Part shown: one piece after another, positions 46,815 through 57,100 of the stretch
How the letters are laid out: the number at the start of each line of letters is the position of its first letter
Position numbering within the stretch: position 1 is the stretch's first letter
Assembly: GCA_036898135.1 (NCBI GenBank)
Contig: CM072515.1
Coordinates: 49,565,595-49,629,594, forward strand
Length of the DNA stretch: 64,000 nt
Direction: 5' to 3'
DNA from: Oncomelania hupensis
Taxonomy: Eukaryota > Mollusca > Gastropoda > Littorinimorpha > Pomatiopsidae
The notes under the pieces: generated by a model
The model's database searches: none
What the model was told of the DNA's origin: nothing
Seen by the model: only the letters and a program-made list of their open reading frames with translations
Program-made: the position numbers and the translations under genes

Positions 46815-46985
46815 GAGTAAGTAATATCTTGACTCAGATTCTATAATATGACAACATCACATTGCCTTCTTTTAATCAGCGTTTTTCAACTTCAACTTCA
46901 GTAGGCTGAAGAAGGCAGAGTGATGCTGTCGAAATATTTATACCAAGGTAAATAAATCATAGAATCTGCGTCAAGACAGTACCTA
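46815..46985. other. long imperfect inverted repeat around a CTGAAGAAGGC...GAAAT motif
   Basis: TGAGTAAGTAATATCTTGAC then TCAGATTCTAT (from 46814) pairs with the reverse complement of the segment ending near 46985 (TGAGTAGGTACTGTCTTGAC then GCAGATTCTAT). The loop contains GGCTGAAGAAGGCAGAGTG and CTGTCGAAATATTTA, a motif of the kind seen at ends of Penelope-like elements. No coding region is next to it. Confidence 0.5.
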
Positions 46986-47324
46986 CTCAGTATGAAAGAC
47001 AACAACAATAATAACATCATGATGTTTAGACTATCAAAAACCGCAAGTTGTCTACGTCTTCAGGGCGCATAGTTTTCAGCTTAGGTTATACTCTGGTTTG
47101 GACCAGTTCCTTCAGCATCTCTCTGAGCTTGTAGCCTATGTGAGCGAAATGAAACTTCGGATCATCGCTTGCACATCTTCCACCTTCTCTTGATCATCAC
47201 AAGAGGGTTCGTCCCACAGCTCTGGCTCAGCTCAGAACCTTCAATAATGGAATTTGACGTAGCTCATTTATTTCAAAACCAAAGCTGTGAATTCCTTTCC
47301 ATCTTTAAATAAACATCTCCCTGC
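46986..47324. other. unassigned stretch
   Basis: Nothing recognised. Confidence 0.4.
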
Positions 47325-47478
47325 CTTTACACCACATGTTTAAGCAAATAAACGTGTGTTTGTTAACATGTGTGTGAGAGAGTGGGTGAAACGCGTGTTG
47401 GTACAGATCGCCGCGTTTTGAGCCTGATTGGTTATTTGGAGGAAACGCGCGTATATAGCATCTAATATTAGTATTATT
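47325..47478 (+). mobile_element. dispersed repeat S3, plus copy
   Basis: GTGTGAGAGAGTGGGTGAAA, GTACAGATCGCCGCGTTTTG and GCGCGTATATAGCATCTAAT lead to a short ATT-rich tail (TATTAGTATTATT). The best preserved of three copies. Confidence 0.65.
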
Positions 47479-47705
47479 AGCGCGTTCACCTGGTTCACCG
47501 ATGAACTCAGGACTCAAATTTTAATTGTCTTCAGTAGAAGAATACATTTTGCTTAGGGAGATATAAAATGGGGGTAAATAAAATACACATGCAACAACCG
47601 GAAATAATGGTAGTTAATACAACATCCTTTTATATTATTAAAAAGTCAATGGGAATGCACATTTGTTGCACACACGCACGCGCTGACATCATCTCCCCCT
47701 TCTCC

Positions 47706-47710
47706 GCGCG

Positions 47711-47750
<40 letters not shown>
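47706..47750 (+). repeat. (CG)n-(CA)n microsatellite
   Basis: Alternating CG (47705-47719) then CA (47720-47747), a purine-pyrimidine alternation. Confidence 0.92.
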
Positions 47751-47794
47751 CACAGGCACGAATAATTGTATGGCTTTGAACCAAGTTCGAAAGA

Positions 47795-48028
47795 AGAATA
47801 AAAATTGAAGTTTAACGGCCACATCCACCATTGGCGATATGGCAGACAGGGATAACCATCCCGGGGAGGAGAGGAGTAGGCACCTAAATCAACACTGAAC
47901 CATCAGAGCAATGACACTTCTAAGTTGGACTGTGAAAATGGTCACTTGCATACCACGGGATTCGAACCTGGGTTCATCGGTGTGCCAAGCGAACGCTCTA
48001 CCCATGCCCTACGGAGGTGGGACTCCAC
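47795..48028 (-). mobile_element. SINE family S2, minus copy
   Basis: The minus-strand head has GGGTAGAGCGTTCGCTTGGC and the B box GGTTCGAATCCCG (near 47956-47968); the body and the end (CACCATTGGCGATAT read on plus) match the copy at 7995-8246. Some bases in the A-box region differ. Confidence 0.75.
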
Positions 48029-48057
48029 GTTGGAATTTGGCGTGGTGGTCAGAAACT

Positions 48058-48170
48058 AAAGTGGCCATATTTCATTGTTCATCTTCGCAGTATGATTACT
48101 CCGGTGGTTTCGGTGTTAGGTTAGGTCTCTAGTTCTATCCCCTTCTCTGGGATGGCTAATTCTCTTTCTC
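48058..48170 (+). mobile_element. SINE family S2, inverted partial copy
   Basis: Plus-strand AGTGGCCATATTTCATTGT, GCAGTATGATTACTCCGGTG and CTCTGGGATGGCTAATTC match the S2 body in reverse orientation to the neighbouring copy. Head and tail are missing. Confidence 0.65.
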
Positions 48171-48184
48171 TCCCCCGGGCTTCC

Positions 48185-48520
48185 TAGGATGTTATTATTT
48201 AGCAATGTAGGCATTTTATATGCATGTGTTTTGTTGATATTTTATAATGATGTTTGTATTGTATTTAGTTTTTATAAACGGGGGTTCGATAAATTACAGT
48301 GTAGCCTCAGCGTCCACTGCGTGGGATGCCTTTATTGTACAGTGACCGGCTGATGGAGTGCCTTCACTGTTACTACTGGGGTTGTTTCAGAAGATCTTTT
48401 ATACGGATCGTGGGCGAGTCCTCTTTCAGTTAAGTTGTGGTCTTGATTTTGTGGTCCTGATTCGGCTCCTTGCAGTTCGCTGGACCCTGTAAGCAAGAAC
48501 TAACTAACTAACTAACTTTC
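48185..48520 (+). mobile_element. R1 element, plus-strand copy with (AACT)n tail
   Basis: Reverse complement of the 9.5 kb copy: GCATTTTATATGCATGTGTT, GGGGGTTCGATAAATTA, CTTTATTGTACAGTGACCGG and TCCTGATTCGGCTCCTTGCA, ending with GCTGGACCCTGTAAGCAAG and an (AACT)n tail (48503-48520). Confidence 0.75.
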
Positions 48521-49493
48521 TCCTTCCCCCTATTCACTCCCCACTCGTCTTCCAAATCTCCATGGTGGGAGGATGTAGACCGTAAACTTCAATGGTCGTT
48601 CATAAACAAGCGAGAAAATGTTCCTCTCAGATAATCTCAATAGGACTTGTCCGTCGGCAAGAGTCGACAACAACCAACACTAACAGCAGTGGAGTTATAC
48701 CCCCTTTTTCCCCCACCTCAACTCCCTACCACCTAACCCCGCTAGATTAACTTTCAGGCAGGAAGCTGACGAGGCATATATTTAATTTAACGGCATAAAA
48801 CAACTTCCGCTTTCGTCCGCTTCGTAGAATTAATGTAAAGATCCCCGCTAAGAACTAGCCACTGGTCACCTCCATCCGAGTAAGGTTGCCCGGACAGCGT
48901 AGCCCAGCCTTTGAGAATACCGTTATGTGAAGAATCATACTGTATACACATATTATCTACAACATCTTACTTCGGCGTGATTGGGGTGAGCGAGAAGGGC
49001 TGTGTGGGTGGGTTGTATTATATTATCATAAGGAGATTTCTGAGCAGTCCCCATCTGCATACAAATCCAAAAACGATTAAACCATTCAGTAGTCAGTAGG
49101 TAGATTACCGTCCCCGGACACAATAGCGTATAGGGGACTTTTTTACCATTCAGTAAGTCTATGTATACCGTTTTGACCATGCGTGATCTAGCCAGTGCCT
49201 TCCAAGAGGGTAGGTCTCATATTGGGCTGAAACTGTAGGGAGTAAATCCTCAGAACCTCAGTTACGCTGTTGCATGGTCGCTTTTGGACTGGACATTGGC
49301 CAAGCTATCTCATCTGTTTTGGGGTCCATTATCTTATCCGTGTTGGTCAGTTAGCTTGTTAGCGTTAGAGCCTGCTAGTGAATATTCATTCTGCAATTAG
49401 CTTGGCTATACACGGGTGTAGTAGCACTTTCCCTACTCCCGCTGATTCCCCCACACACCCCTCATACCCATCCAACCACGCCACGACCTCTCC

Positions 49494-49497
<4 letters not shown>
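48521..49497. other. unassigned stretch
   Basis: No gene or repeat family recognised. Confidence 0.45.
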
Positions 49498-49540
<43 letters not shown>

Positions 49541-49726
49541 ATGTCTTTCTCTTTGTCTATCTGTCTCTCTGTCTTTGTTTCTATCTGTCTCTTTGTCTGA
49601 CTGTCTGTCTGTCTGTCTCTCTCTCCTGGTCCTGATTTGGCTCGGAAGAGTCCGCTGGACCTTAAGCAATAATCATGTAATGTAATGTAATGTCTGTCTC
49701 TTTCTTTCTCTCTGTCTGTCTCTCTC

Positions 49727-49772
<46 letters not shown>
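49498..49772 (+). repeat. (TC)n / TCTG-rich microsatellite split by an R1 end
   Basis: Pyrimidine repeats at 49498-49624 and 49693-49772, with 49625-49692 non-repetitive. Confidence 0.9.
49625..49692 (+). mobile_element. R1 3' terminus, ~45 bp plus (TAATG)n tail
   Basis: TGGTCCTGATTTGGCTCGGA and AGAGTCCGCTGGACCTTAAG are the 3' end of R1, followed by ATGTAATGTAATGTAATG. TGTCTGTCTCT occurs on both sides, a possible target duplication within the microsatellite. Confidence 0.75.
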
Positions 49773-49774
<2 letters not shown>

Positions 49775-50100
49775 GTTCAGTTTGAACATTTTGTACTCCA
49801 GTAACTTTACAGTCGTAAAGGAATTATTTCAGTAGAATTATATAGATTGAGACGGATGTGGTGTGACCATACAGTCGAACAAGCTTACAACGGAGTCCAG
49901 GGAGAAAATAAATTTTCTCCTTCGTTATACCCGAGTTTGTTATAAGTAGTCGATGGTTAGCGACCGAATTGTTTATATCCGTAGTGTCTCTAAAATCATG
50001 AGTAACTGATGTAAGATTTACAACCCAGAACACGTCAAACAGTTTTCTCGTCGTGCTATTGCAAAAGGAGTTGATTTTAGAAGAGTTTTGCCAGGTTAAG
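49773..50100. other. unassigned stretch
   Basis: Nothing recognised. Confidence 0.4.
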
Positions 50101-50178
50101 GGAGGGAGAGAGAGAGACAGAGACAGAGAGACAGACGGAGACAGACAGAGACAGAGAAAGAGAGAGAAGAGAAAGAGA
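50101..50178 (+). repeat. GAGA/GACAGA-rich purine tract
   Basis: Imperfect GA and GACAGA units. Confidence 0.85.
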
Positions 50179-50479
50179 GATTTATGTTTTCTTTGTAAGC
50201 TGGGGTGCACTTTTATTCATATAGATGTTTTTTTGTTTTCTCACTGTATTATTTTGCTAACGCAATAGTCTCCTTTTAAGCATATATTGATGCACCTTCC
50301 ATTGTGTGTGTGTGGGTGTGTGTGTGTGCGTGTTAGTATGTGTGCATGCGTGCTTCCCTTTCTTTTAGCAGTGTAGGATAATTGGCTTGTCTATAATAAA
50401 CACATGTTCATTTTTGATAATTTCTATGTCAAGTGTGATTGCGCATGTCCAATGTCTCTATGGTGTCTGCTTTTTTAAA
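50179..50479. other. unassigned stretch
   Basis: Contains a GT tract at 50304-50332. No gene seen. Confidence 0.4.
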
Positions 50480-50945
50480 CGTTTGTTTGTTTCTTTTATT
50501 TAACGTCTATTCACCGAAGTGATGTTAGACAAGAAAATAAAAGGAAGGTGGGGGAAAAGGATATGCGCTACATGGATGGGGGAAAGAAAATAACATTTAA
50601 ACAAAATGATACAGTAACATAACATGAAATAAAATTAAATAAAAATTAAGTATTCAAACAATATTTTAAAACTCTTTAAACAAAATTACTATGGAACATG
50701 TCAAACTTGCGAAATGTTCATGTACAGAAAAGTCAATTTTGTGAGATTGTCATATACGAAGTTGTGTTTTTTTAACGTTGAAGTGTTTTGTGTGTGAGAT
50801 ATGTGACCGTAGGAATGATGATATTTGCCTGTCATGTGTGTGTGTGGTTGTTTACCAGCATCGGGGCACTTTTCAATATGAAATGTAACTGTTATCATTT
50901 GGCTGAATAATCTGTATTCTGAGTGAAAGTGCTTAGCGTTGATAA
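50480..50945 (-). mobile_element. possible decayed non-LTR 3' end
   Basis: On the minus strand a short frame with IEKCPDAG and Cys/His-containing residues is followed by an AT-rich 3' region ending in ACGTTAAATAAAAGAAACAA, similar to the end of the RNase H element at 25165 (ACGTAAATAAACCAACC). The coding resemblance is weak. Confidence 0.35.
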
Positions 50946-52123
50946 TGGAATTTCAAATTCCTTGGTTATATCAACTTTTTTTTTCCTTGCCTCGATGGGC
51001 CCCCACATGCGATATTATTTTAAGTGCTCTGTTCTGTCAGAGACATCTGAATAAATGTTCGTTTTGCCGCCATATTTTTACCATTAGGAGACGATCGGGC
51101 GATCTATCGACCTACACGTCTCGGCCCCGTCGTCTCAGATTCGCTCTCAAAGAACAAAACCGGTTAGTCGGATGTTTTGTGTATAAGAACGGAACTTCCC
51201 GTCTTGCAAATGATCGTTATAGGTGATCGTTTTGACGGGTTCCGAACTATTTTCCAGTGTGAAAGATGCGCGACCACCAATTCGAAAGAATACCCACTAA
51301 CTGCCGAAAGTCAGCATGGTAAACTCCTTTGGAGCTTTGTCCTTTTATTTCATAATACATAGTATAATCAATCCATTAGCCAAAAGCTTTGAGAGTGATA
51401 AAGGTGGGGATAGGAGGCGTTTAAGCAACAAAAAGCACCGAAAAGGGGAATATAATGGGTAATTTAAAAGGGTTCAGTAACATTTAATTTTTTAATCTAC
51501 AATTTTATTCTAGAGCCTCAATGATTTAAATCTTTTAACCTAAGGTTTCAATAGTCGCCCTCAATTTTACCTTGTGCACGCAAGATATTATTGTCTACAT
51601 TCTCCCCCCCCCTTCCCAGTCCCCTATTCGCTCATGTGACACGGGACTTTAATCTACCTACCTACCTTGTGCACGCACATGTCAGTAGTTTTCCAGCAGG
51701 TACGGAAGAGGCTTTAAGGCCTAAAGCTACCATAAACCACGGTCGAGGGAAAATATTTCGACAGTTTAACACAACAACCAAAGCTTCCACACATACGTAG
51801 ACAGCCATAAAGCAGGGACACGCACCATCAACGTCTACCTACCTCTAATATTTACCACAGGCTTTGTGGACTATTTGCGACATTGCAGTCTGCAGCAATT
51901 AAAAACCTTGTTATGCAGAAGTAAAGATGGAAATATACAGCTGGACATACTGCAAAGCAATTGAGGACTGTACTATATTAGACAACGAGCCATCATGCGG
52001 CTTACAAGTACCGTTGTTGGACTGCATCCTATTGGGCCTGCCTCTTCTATGGCAAAGTTTATGATATCGCCGCTTTATGTTCATCGCGAAAGATCTTCTT
52101 CCGGAGTTATATAAGCCAGTTCT

Positions 52124-52125
<2 letters not shown>
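50946..52125. other. unassigned stretch
   Basis: No gene or repeat recognised; short open frames lack domains. Confidence 0.45.

Positions 52126-52216
<91 letters not shown>
52126..52216 (+). repeat. (AAT)n microsatellite
   Basis: About 30 uninterrupted AAT units. Confidence 0.97.
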
Positions 52217-52218
<2 letters not shown>

Positions 52219-52354
52219 CCAAACACAATAATAATGAATGTAAGCTTGTAGTAAACTTATATTTACTCCTCCTCAAGAAGCCAATACAGGAACATAAAAC
52301 GATTCAAGAATAGACCCAAAAATAAGTAGAAAGCCTTGAAACGGTAGGTTAGTT

Positions 52355-52770
52355 ATTAATTAATCATTGTTTATAGGGTCCATGGGACTGCAAAGAGCCG
52401 AATATAACTTGGTTGAAAGAGGGCTCACCCCCGATCCACAAAAAAAGAGCTGCTGAAACAACCCTCATGGCCACACTGAAGGCACTCCACCAGCCACTTT
52501 ACAATAAAGAGATCCCATGCAGTGGACGCTGAGGCTGTAATCTAATTTATGGAACACCTCTTTTACAAAAACAAAATAGAATATAAACATCATTAGAAAA
52601 TATTAACAAAACACACACATATAAAATGCTTACATTGCTAAATCATAATATCTTAGAAAGCCCTAGTGACCATTTGGCAGAAAGCGTCCATTATCCCCCA
52701 GCTGACCCAACATGCCCCATACACAAATGAGGAGTTTTGGGAAAGTTATCAAGAAAAAAGGTAGGTGACA
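52355..52770 (-). mobile_element. R1 element, minus copy
   Basis: Matches the 9.5 kb copy from GGGTCCATGGGACTGC through AGAGCTGCTGAAACAACCCT, CACTTTACAATAAAGAGATC, AAAACAAAATAGAATATAAA and CCCTAGTGACCATTTGGCAG to GCAAGAAAAAAGGTAGGT-like sequence near 52762. Confidence 0.8.
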
Positions 52771-52852
52771 GGGCCAACGATAAATAACGTTTGACCATCT
52801 TGATATATTGAACATTGACTTCTACTTCTTTTTGTTTTGATCTTCCTGTTCT

Positions 52853-52853
52853 T

Positions 52854-52922
<69 letters not shown>

Positions 52923-52956
52923 ATAGTAGTAGTAGTAATAGTAGTAGTAGTAGTAA
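52853..52956 (+). repeat. (GTA)n microsatellite
   Basis: About 33 GTA units with two ATA variants. Confidence 0.96.
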
Positions 52957-52965
52957 AAACAAAAG

Positions 52966-53012
52966 GTAAAGGTAGTCCCATAGCCTTGTGGCCGTAGGGG
53001 AGCGTGATGTTT
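52966..53012 (-). mobile_element. 3' end of the tRNA/5S-headed SINE
   Basis: GGTAAAGGTAGTCCCATAGC followed by CTTGTGGCCGTAGGGGAGCG and TGATGTT matches 1111-1157, then stops. A heavily 5'-truncated copy next to the (GTA)n tract. Confidence 0.8.
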
Positions 53013-53104
53013 CTTTCTACACAGAGTAAAGAAAAACGAACACCAGAATATGACACATGATAGTTGTCTTCAGCCAAACTTGAAAAATTGTTATACGTGC
53101 TGTC

Positions 53105-53240
53105 AATAGTTGAATCTTGATATGTGTAACTCGAATCCGTTTATCCACACAACCTGTTCACTCAGCAACAAGGTAGGAGTCGTCGTATAAAGTTTTCCAA
53201 CTTTATTCAGCGAACTCCAACAACTGCATACAAGATCGCT
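53105..53240. repeat. dispersed repeat P, copy 2
   Basis: Matches 35535-35665 including CAACCTGTTCACTCAGCAAC and AGTTTTCCAACTTTATTCAG. Confidence 0.7.
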
Positions 53241-53249
53241 TTCCGAAAA

Positions 53250-53321
53250 TCCGTCCCAGCGGGGAGCATCACAACCAGATTGACTACATCATGGTCAAGA
53301 CACGCTTCAGATCATGCGTGT
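53250..53321 (+). pseudogene. RTE-type endonuclease fragment
   Basis: About 24 codons read HHNQIDYIMVKTRFRS, the conserved block containing the Gln-Ile-Asp-Tyr motif of RTE-type apurinic endonucleases (usual form NQIDYIL). Both flanks are unrelated (repeat P on the left, AT-rich LINE-like end on the right), so this is a small relic. Confidence 0.6.
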
Positions 53322-53329
53322 GTGTGTTA

Positions 53330-53870
53330 CTCGTTTATTGTCAATTATTCACCTAAGTGATTTGGACATTGAAACTAAGAAAATGAACATACTATTGAAC
53401 AAATTTAAATAATTAACTATGTAAATTAATCAACTCATTAAAAAGAACAACTAAGAACAAAATTAAATTAATTAAATAACTCTTTCTCTCGCTCTATCTC
53501 TCTCCCCATACCTCTATTATTTAATTTACACATGGCCCCTTCATACTGTAGTCACTTTTTAAAACAAAACTACATAAATCCTCCAACAGATAAATAAATA
53601 AAACATTTTGCAAGCTTTAAACAAATTGGAAAATTTAAATCACTTAGTGTTAAATCACTTAGTGTTTAATCTTAATGTTTTTCATATCCACTAAAATGTC
53701 AAAATCGTTGCATTTAAACAGTATATGAACCAGTGAAAACGGGACACTTACATGAGCAAAATCTAATTTTACAGAATTTACTTCGTAATGACTTTAGAAG
53801 AATTCTATGTGCTAATGTTACATCAGGTCTTGAAAAACCAACAAGAAAAACAAATTAGAGAGCTTTAGGA
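53330..53870 (-). mobile_element. decayed non-LTR 3' fragment with zinc motif
   Basis: On the minus strand a short frame near 53700-53850 reads DVTLAHRILLKSLRSKFCK followed by FCSCKCPVFTGSY and, after a frameshift, a CNDFDILVDM-like segment. The layout of paired Cys with later Cys resembles the end of the RNase H element at 25.3 kb. The 3' part is AT-rich and ends near ACAATAAACGAGT. Weak evidence. Confidence 0.4.
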
Positions 53871-54107
53871 AGCAAACAAACTTGGTTTGTAGTTCTTGTT
53901 CGTGAGAAAACCTCCCGTCTATTTCTTAACTTTCGCGCTTCCGGAAGTTCACGACCTTCTCATTTGCATTACGCCGAAAATTGCTTTTTCGTTGCTTGAA
54001 AATGCTTAATTTTTTTTAAACAAATTATGTTACATTTTTATGTTCTATTATTAGCGCCTTCTATTAATCCTTGTTGGGAATTAAAATGCGTCTTCATCAA
54101 TAGTTTC

Positions 54108-54138
<31 letters not shown>

Positions 54139-57100
54139 AATTTCATTAATATCACTGAAATCATAAACATTAGATAAACTCATACACACACACACAAATA
54201 TATGCACATACCCACATACACACATACATACACACACATATATATACACACATGCACATTTATAGTAAATAAATAAAGAATACAACACACACATAAAACT
54301 AGAGGGGGTAGGTAAGGAGGTACTGCTGTGTTTTCTATTGTAGTCTTAATAAAATTATACAAAACATAAATAAATGAACTATATAATTATTTAGAAAAAG
54401 GAAAAGCGGCTAAGGCTAACCAGGTCCACCGAAAGTTACACTAAATCTACTAATGATTATTGTATGAACAAGTTCAGATATAGTTCCCAATTCAACTGGA
54501 AAAGATGTAGTTTCTCCTTTACAGTACAATGATATTTTTCCATGCAAAATCTATATTTTAGGACTCTTAAAAAGCTTTGTATGTTAGGTTTTGATTGTTG
54601 CCATTTACTGGTATAAATATAGTATTTTGCACAAACAAGAATCATATCCAGTACTTTGTCAGTTGAAACATTTTCCTGTACACCAAACATGACTAACCGT
54701 TCAGTAAACTGAAAATTTACAACATGCTTACATTTACTGTTTAACAACTGTCCAAGGTCTGTCCAAAACTTGTTCACACATTGACAATGCCACATGAGGT
54801 GTCCTATTGTTTCTTCTTCCCTCTCACAGAATGTACACAAAGCAGAGTCAATTACTTTTCTTAAAAATAAATAACGATTTGTAGGTAGTATTCTATGAAG
54901 TAATCTTAGCTGGAACCATCTTAATTTACAATCTTTTGTCGTTTTATAACATTTTTCAAAGATAGTTTTCCAATTCAATTCATCAAAAATAGAATTCCAT
55001 TTGGTTGGACCGGGTGGGAGTGACTTTGCCTTTAGGAGCTCAGCCTGCACACTTTTATTTCCCCCTTTTATGATTGTACATAATTTTGGCGCTAAGAGCT
55101 TGTAATTTGCTGTTGATGAAAAATTCATTTTCTTCTGATATTCGTTAGCTGCATCAATAATGCCTCTATACTGTAAAAAATTGGTATGCAGTACATCAGG
55201 GAATCTCAGCTTAAATTCCTCAAAATTCATGAAAAATCCATTTTCGTTACGTAAGTGATATATATGGTTGATTCCTGCTTCAATCCAATCTTTATTATAG
55301 ACAACATGATTGCCTACAGTTACATTTATGTTGTAAAAAATATGTTCCGCATTAAATTCACTTATGTCTTTAGGTCTAGTTTTTAAGCTTAAATTTCTAA
55401 AGTGTTTCAGAACATCGCGCCAAAAGGGATTTTTCAATGTGTGCGTGAGCCCATTGGCAAACTCACCCCCCAGTATAAAAAGGTTGTCAAGTTCTGGGTA
55501 CAAGCATGAAACAATTTCTTTTAAAGACGACTCCGATGATAATAACCTTCGCAGCCAGCTTATTTTCAATGATGACAAAAATACAAAAACATTCAACATT
55601 TTCAATCCCCCATTCTCATATGAGTCGCACACAGTTGCTTTATTTATTTTGCTTTGTTTGCCATCCCATAAGAACTTGTAAAACAAACTGTTTAATTCAT
55701 TCAAAAATACACGATCCGGGTCTGGCAAAGTTATAAATAAATATGTCAATTTAGAGACAGCAAGTGCTTTCACAATTGTAATTTTGCCAAATGGTGTAAG
55801 CTGACGCTTTTGCCAAGTACACAATAGCTTTTTAATTTCATCCAGTTTCCCATCGTAGTTTATGTTGACAATGTTGTCGGTATCTGTTGTGAATAAAATA
55901 CCCAAGTATTTAAAAATACCGGGATCCCAGCAAAAATTTTTATCACGCATGAATCTCTGTTCAGAGTTTTTCTTACTACCTAGCCATATAACTTGTGTCT
56001 TTTTATAGTTAATATTTAAGCCTGACATTTCCGCAAACCTGCATAGAACCTCTACCGCTTCCTCAAATGACTCTTCGCTCCCATCTAAACATAGAGCGGT
56101 ATCATCGGCAAACTGAGACAAAAGAAATTCCTTGTTTCGAATTTTAATACCTTTAATTTTCTCATTCTCACGCAGCATTGCTGACATAATCTCAGCACAC
56201 AAAAGGTATAAATAGGGTGACAAAGGATCTCCCTGTCTTACTCCTCTACAAATATTGAACCAGGATGAGTATTGACCATTCAAAGAAATACAAGATTTGA
56301 TGTCGGTATAGAAGGTTTTTACCCAATTCTTTATATCTGCCCCGAAATTGAAGAAATTCAGAGTTTTATCTAAAAATTCCCACGAAATACTATCAAATGC
56401 TTTCTCAAAGTCCACAAGTAACAATAATCCTGGAATCTTTTCCTGTTCAGTGTGTAACAGTAAATCATATATTAGACGTATGTTCTCACCAATATACCTC
56501 CCTTTCATGAAACCTTTCTGGTCTGTGTGTATAAGTTTATGTAATACTTTTTTTATTCTGTTTGCAATGCATGCTGAAGCAATTTTGTATGATGTATTAA
56601 GTAATGAGATAGGTCTCCAGTTCCCGATGAACTGTTTAGGTTTTCCTTCTTTAGGGATACAAGTTATAACACCCTGACGCTGCGTTACTGACAATTGTCT
56701 GTTCAAAAAGCCACAATTAAGAGAGCGTACGAGAAAAGCACCAATATCACTAAAAAAGAATTTAAAGAATTCCGCAGAGAACCCATCACTTCCAGGACTT
56801 TTATTATTTTTCATTGAACGTAAAGCATCAAGGGCTTCATCAAAAGTTATGTAACCTTCTAACATAGTCTTCTCATCATCATCTAATTTTGGCATCTCCT
56901 GTACTATGTTATTAAGATCAACCTGCGATACACTATGCCGACTGTACAAATTCTCATAAAAACACTTAGTTTCATTCAATATTTGAAGTTCATCAAAAAT
57001 CATCTCCCCATCACCTCTGTCCAAAAAACACATGTGCTTGTTCAAAAAGTTCCTATTTTCTAAGTTACAGAAGTACTTACTAGGCTTTTCTCCTTCATTA

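Noticed and set aside
46815..46985. Confirmed hammerhead ribozyme
   Set aside because: Core-like CTGAAGA and GAAA strands exist, but I could not pair stem I or place a clear cleavage site.
55364..56677. Plus-strand open frames inside the L1/Tx1-like element
   Set aside because: They are antisense shadows of the intact minus-strand ORF2.
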